9,894 nucleotides of DNA from Deinococcus sp. (GTDB lineage: Bacteria > Deinococcota > Deinococci > Deinococcales > Deinococcaceae). The DNA is taken from contig JAQBPF010000435.1 of NCBI GenBank assembly GCA_028287665.1, positions 1-9,894 on the forward strand, in the 5' to 3' direction. Positions 7,173 through 9,894 of the stretch are shown in pieces. A program made the translations under genes and the position numbers. The first letter of the stretch is position 1. Each line of letters opens with the position of its first letter. Under the pieces are notes generated by a model. The model was not told the DNA's origin. It saw nothing but the letters and a program-made list of their open reading frames with translations, and searched no databases.

Positions 7173-7178
7173 TATTCT
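7173..7178 (+). promoter_or_regulatory. -10 box of apaG
   Basis: TATTCT, close to the TATAAT consensus, ends six bases before ATG 7185, predicting a leaderless apaG mRNA. The -35 position (around 7150-7155, CTTCCG) is a poor match. A GGAG-like Shine-Dalgarno site is absent. Confidence 0.62.
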
Positions 7179-7184
7179 GGCCGC

Positions 7185-7580
7185 ATGAGCACTCCCCCTC
7201 TGCTGCCAGACCACCCCGACGTGCGGGTGCGTGTAGAAGTGCAGTACCTGGCCGCCCACAGCCAACCCGGACGGCACGCCTTTGCTTACGTGATCACCAT
7301 AGAAAATCACTCGGACCAGACCTGGCAACTGCTGACGCGGCACTGGAAGATCGTGGATGCGGGCGGGCGCGAGACCACCGTAGACGGCGAGGGCGTGGTG
7401 GGAACTCAACCCCATCTGGCCCCCGGCTCCGTGTATGTCTACGATTCCTTCGTGACCGTGCAGGACACCCCCGGCGTCATGCAGGGCCATTACGGACTGC
7501 GCGACGCCTGGGGCGCTCCCGGCAAGGCGATCATTCCGCCGTTTGTACTGGATGTGCCGGGGGCGCGGGTGCTGAATTAA
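7185..7580 (+). CDS. apaG: ApaG domain protein
   Basis: A 131-aa single-domain protein with a fibronectin-III-like ApaG fold. The family signature is plain: YVITIENHSDQTWQLLTRHWKIVDAGGRE (residues 31-59), then GEGVVGTQPHLAPGSVYVYDS (67-87), G-MQGHYGLRD near 100-107 and a final IPPFVLDVP near 119-127. ApaG was linked genetically to cobalt/magnesium resistance and Ap4A metabolism in enteric bacteria, and the fold resembles a domain of F-box proteins; its biochemical role is still unclear. The length is close to that of E. coli ApaG (125 aa). It is a single gene, divergent from the M42 gene and convergent with the deacetylase gene 42 bases downstream. I see no hairpin terminator in that gap. Confidence 0.93.
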   Translation: MSTPPLLPDHPDVRVRVEVQYLAAHSQPGRHAFAYVITIENHSDQTWQLLTRHWKIVDAGGRETTVDGEGVVGTQPHLAPGSVYVYDSFVTVQDTPGVMQGHYGLRDAWGAPGKAIIPPFVLDVPGARVLN

Positions 7581-7622
7581 GGGGGAGCGGCAGAACGGGT
7601 CGGGGCCAGGAGGGCGGAGCGC

Positions 7623-8390
7623 TCAATCCAGATAAGGCCGCGCCCGCAGATGGGACGCCCGCAGGTTGAAGCGTTCGGCGTACTTGACCCCGGCCAGTCG
7701 GCCCAACTGGGCGCGGCCTTCACGGAACTGCTCTGCTGTCCAGGCCCACTTATAAAAGTCGTGGTAAAAGGCCATCACCTCGGCAGCCACCTCAATGGTG
7801 TCGCTGACATCGGTCAGGACTTCGGCGTAAGGGCTGGCGGGCGCGTAGTACTGGTAAAAGCGGATGGGATCGCGCCACGCTTCCAGGCGGGTCACATCCT
7901 CGCCACTTTCTACGGCCTCATCGCCGCTGAGATCGGGGGCGGGCGGCATGGCTGCGCCTCCTGCCTCATTCATGCTGTGCTCGTTAATGATCTTGGGGAT
8001 GCGGGCCAGCGTGATGGCGTCGAAGGCGATTTTGGCCGTCATGCGGTGGTCGGGGTGGGGGTGGTCGTCGCTCCAGGTAATCACCGCATTGGGCCGGAAA
8101 CGGGCGTACAGGCGGGCCAGTTGCAGGGCTTCGGCGCGGTTTCCGGTCATGCGGCTGTCGCCCATATCAAAAAAGTGGTGCTGTGCCCCAATACGCCCGG
8201 CCACCCACGCCCCGTGTTCGCGCCGCACCCGCGTCACTTCCTCGTGCGAGGCGTCGCCAAATTGTGAGGCCAATTCACCCAGGGTCGTCCAGACCAGCAT
8301 GACCTCATCGCCCCGCGCCGCGTGCTGTGCCAACGTGCCCATGCAGCCGATCTCGTCATCGGGGTGGGCAAAAACCGCCATGATTCGCAT
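7623..8390 (-). CDS. PIG-L (LmbE-like) zinc deacetylase, BshB candidate
   Basis: A 255-aa protein of the PIG-L deacetylase family, which removes N-acetyl groups from sugar-linked glucosamine with one catalytic zinc. AHPDDE at 8-13 supplies zinc ligands H9 and D12 and the base D11. HPHPDHR at 110-116 supplies the third histidine. ATG 8390 fits: TATCTT lies six bases before it. Family members include MshB and BshB, which make mycothiol and bacillithiol, and detoxifying or antibiotic-pathway enzymes. Deinococcus makes bacillithiol, so BshB is a reasonable guess, but the neighbours do not include bshA or bshC and this cannot be settled here. An acidic, Ala/Gly/Pro-rich insert near 140-165 looks like a flexible loop. 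Confidence 0.88.
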   Translation of the reverse strand: MRIMAVFAHPDDEIGCMGTLAQHAARGDEVMLVWTTLGELASQFGDASHEEVTRVRREHGAWVAGRIGAQHHFFDMGDSRMTGNRAEALQLARLYARFRPNAVITWSDDHPHPDHRMTAKIAFDAITLARIPKIINEHSMNEAGGAAMPPAPDLSGDEAVESGEDVTRLEAWRDPIRFYQYYAPASPYAEVLTDVSDTIEVAAEVMAFYHDFYKWAWTAEQFREGRAQLGRLAGVKYAERFNLRASHLRARPYLD

Positions 8391-8396
8391 ACAGCA

Positions 8397-8402
8397 AAGA
8401 TA
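8397..8402 (-). promoter_or_regulatory. -10 box of the PIG-L deacetylase gene
   Basis: TATCTT on the minus strand ends six bases before ATG 8390. This again predicts a leaderless message, and no Shine-Dalgarno site is present. Whether the gene is also read from the DUF4870 promoter 79 bases upstream cannot be told; no hairpin separates them. Confidence 0.55.
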
Positions 8403-8468
8403 GGGCAGTGACCGGCAGGAAGGAGAGCATGGCCGTTAGCCAAAGCTTGGGCGCTGCCGACAGTCTGC

Positions 8469-8948
8469 CTAGCGAATGAAGCGAATGGTCAGCGGATAGC
8501 GGTAGGCCTGCCCGCCACTGACCCGCACCACCGCGATCAGCATCAAGATCAGCGGCAGCAGGAACAGCACAAACATAATGGGCAAATAGAAGGCGAAAAA
8601 ACCGGCGAAGGCTCCGAAAAAGGCGAAGGCTCCGGCATCGGGACTGCCCACCGCCGCGCCCACTGCGCCGCCCACCAGCCCGAGGCTAAACAGGCCAAAC
8701 GCCAGCACGGTAAGAATGATTCCGTAGAGCCACAGACTCAGTTGGAAATTCAGGGCTTCTTTGCCCTGACCGTCCAGAACACGGCTGCGGTCGCGGTACA
8801 CCAGCCACGCCAGCAGCGGCCCCAGCAGATTGCCGATGGTGGGCAGCAGCAGGCCCGCCAGAGGCGACAGATGAATCAGGATGGCGGGGGTGCGCTCCGG
8901 CTCAGGCAGCGTGGTGGGAGCAGAGAAGGACGAGGGCGGCAGGCTCAT
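8469..8948 (-). CDS. DUF4870 integral membrane protein
   Basis: A 159-aa membrane protein with the DUF4870 pattern: AILIHLSPLAGLLLPTIGNLLGPLLAWLV (22-50), then a charged loop with the hallmark GKEALNFQLSLWLYG (62-76). Long hydrophobic stretches at about 22-50, 70-101 and 107-142 suggest three to four membrane segments. A Gly/Ala/Phe-rich middle part (90-120) contains repeated GAF/FGAF motifs. Family function is unknown. ATG 8948 is preferred to the in-frame upstream codon at 8969, because TAACGT lies five bases before it and the upstream codon would fall within the rnhA promoter. The N-terminal 20 residues are Ser/Pro-rich and probably cytoplasmic. Confidence 0.87.
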   Translation of the reverse strand: MSLPPSSFSAPTTLPEPERTPAILIHLSPLAGLLLPTIGNLLGPLLAWLVYRDRSRVLDGQGKEALNFQLSLWLYGIILTVLAFGLFSLGLVGGAVGAAVGSPDAGAFAFFGAFAGFFAFYLPIMFVLFLLPLILMLIAVVRVSGGQAYRYPLTIRFIR

Positions 8949-8950
8949 AG

Positions 8951-8980
8951 TTGACGTTACGCGGCGCAAGTGTCTACAGT
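8951..8980 (+). promoter_or_regulatory. Promoter of rnhA
   Basis: TTGACG (8951-8956) and TACAGT (8975-8980) are good -35 and -10 boxes with an 18-base spacer. Transcription should begin around 8986-8990, at or just before ATG 8990, giving a leaderless or nearly leaderless mRNA. Its -35 box overlaps the opposing DUF4870 -10 box. Confidence 0.72.
8954..8959 (-). promoter_or_regulatory. -10 box of the DUF4870 gene
   Basis: TAACGT on the minus strand ends five bases before ATG 8948. It shares three bases with the rnhA -35 box on the other strand. I find no convincing -35 at 16-18 bases, so this promoter may be weaker than the rnhA one. Confidence 0.5.
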
Positions 8981-8989
8981 TCCGGGGTT

Positions 8990-9550
<561 letters not shown>

Positions 9551-9580
9551 GGGAATAGGAAGCTGAGGTTGCTGGGGCTT

Positions 9581-9612
9581 GGTCTAAGGGTTTAGGGTCT
9601 AAGGGTCTGAGG
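9581..9612 (+). repeat. Short G-rich tandem repeat, unit about GGGTCTAA
   Basis: Four imperfect copies in a row: GGTCTAA, GGGTTTA, GGGTCTAA, GGGTCTGA, then GG. The unit is 7-8 bases with purine/pyrimidine substitutions. Its G-runs resemble telomere-like repeats, but with only four copies this is a local low-complexity array, probably formed by slippage. Confidence 0.7.
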
Positions 9613-9635
9613 AAGATCAAGGGCAGTCGCTGACA

Positions 9636-9710
9636 CTCACCCCCTCTGCTCCGCAGATCTGCGAGTCCCAACCTCCCCCTCCCTTCGGGCTGTCCCAGAC
9701 AAGGGTGAGG
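9636..9710. repeat. Candidate small palindromic intergenic repeat
   Basis: The element is bounded by CTCACCC (9636-9642) and its reverse complement GGGTGAG (9703-9709). Inside is a perfect 12-bp palindrome CGCAGATCTGCG (9652-9663) and a CCC-TTC-GGG hairpin (9682-9690). This build is typical of the small non-coding repeats scattered through Deinococcus intergenic regions. Membership is inferred from structure alone; copies elsewhere in the genome were not checked. Confidence 0.4.
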
Positions 9711-9894
9711 AGCTAACACCACGACACCGCCACCCCACACCGTCGCCGCCCCATCCGTGTGAGGCCCCAAGGTGCGTGCAACGCGCAGGCCAATTCCATT
9801 TGGGAAGGAACTGGAGATTTAGCTTCAGACGAACGGTTTAGCCGACTCAATACGCGACAAGATGAATCCTGCCTAGCGCAGCGCTGCTCCCCCT

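Larger units (their letters stand above)
9551..9894. other. Non-coding stretch of 344 bases with repeats
   Basis: No reading frame here looks like a real protein, and no RNA gene is recognised. It contains the GGGTCTAA-like tandem repeat (9581-9612) and a candidate palindromic element (9636-9710). Towards the end there is a short inverted repeat AGCGC-A-GCGCT (9875-9885). The lower GC of 9790-9870 differs from the flanks and may be the upstream region of a gene beyond the window. No terminator hairpin with a T run follows rnhA. Confidence 0.6.

Noticed and set aside
4717..7188. An open frame of 823 codons on the plus strand, opposite the racemase and M42 genes.
   Set aside because: It is a codon-bias shadow in GC-rich DNA. 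Its translation is His/Gln/Arg/Gly-rich with no family pattern, whereas the minus-strand genes have complete active sites and promoters.
8391..8468. Terminator between the DUF4870 and PIG-L genes (near-palindrome around AAGCTT at 8443-8448).
   Set aside because: The stem is only a few pairs with a mismatch and has no T run.
9780..9894. End of an insertion sequence or start of another gene at the right edge.
   Set aside because: The drop in GC and the short inverted repeat are suggestive, but there is no transposase fragment, clear terminal repeat, target duplication or start codon with signals before the window ends.

Overview
The window is GC-rich bacterial DNA that most resembles Deinococcus or a close relative. 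No 16S rRNA or other marker is present, so this rests on the gene set: a DUF1998 helicase, a DUF4384 envelope protein, an N-acylamino-acid racemase next to a GNAT enzyme, an M42 peptidase, ApaG, a PIG-L deacetylase, a DUF4870 membrane protein and RNase HI. It also rests on the promoter style. Most genes have a TANNNT-like -10 box only 5 to 9 bases before the start codon and no Shine-Dalgarno site, the leaderless arrangement known in Deinococcus.

Layout: bases 94-2796 (+) encode a large MrfA/YprA-like repair helicase that ends in a tail resembling the UvrD/PcrA Tudor-like domain. A promoter at 2845-2874 drives a tRNA-Gln(TTG) gene (2958-3031), followed at once by a rho-independent terminator. 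An exported DUF4384 protein (3336-3944, +) comes next, with a good Shine-Dalgarno site and a pair of direct repeats upstream. A perfect 20-bp hairpin (3965-4012) separates it from three minus-strand genes that read towards it: M42 peptidase (7122-6046), NSAR/OSBS-family racemase (5970-4861) and GNAT acyltransferase (4864-4034, overlapping the racemase by 4 bases). apaG (7185-7580, +) diverges from the peptidase gene and converges on a PIG-L deacetylase gene (8390-7623, -). A DUF4870 membrane-protein gene (8948-8469, -) and rnhA (8990-9550, +) diverge from a 41-bp gap in which their promoters overlap. The last 344 bases carry no convincing gene, but they hold a short GGGTCTAA-like tandem repeat and a candidate palindromic small repeat.

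How the genes work together: the clearest functional unit is racemase plus GNAT enzyme. By analogy with the known N-succinyl pathway this pair could convert D-amino acids to L-amino acids, with the upstream M42 peptidase as a speculative deacylating partner in place of the usual M20 desuccinylase. The helicase and RNase HI both act on nucleic acids but lie far apart and are independently expressed. I see no CRISPR array, prophage, intact insertion sequence or obvious defence island. The least ordinary items are the helicase's C-terminal tail, the racemase/GNAT/M42 cassette and the compact overlapping promoters.
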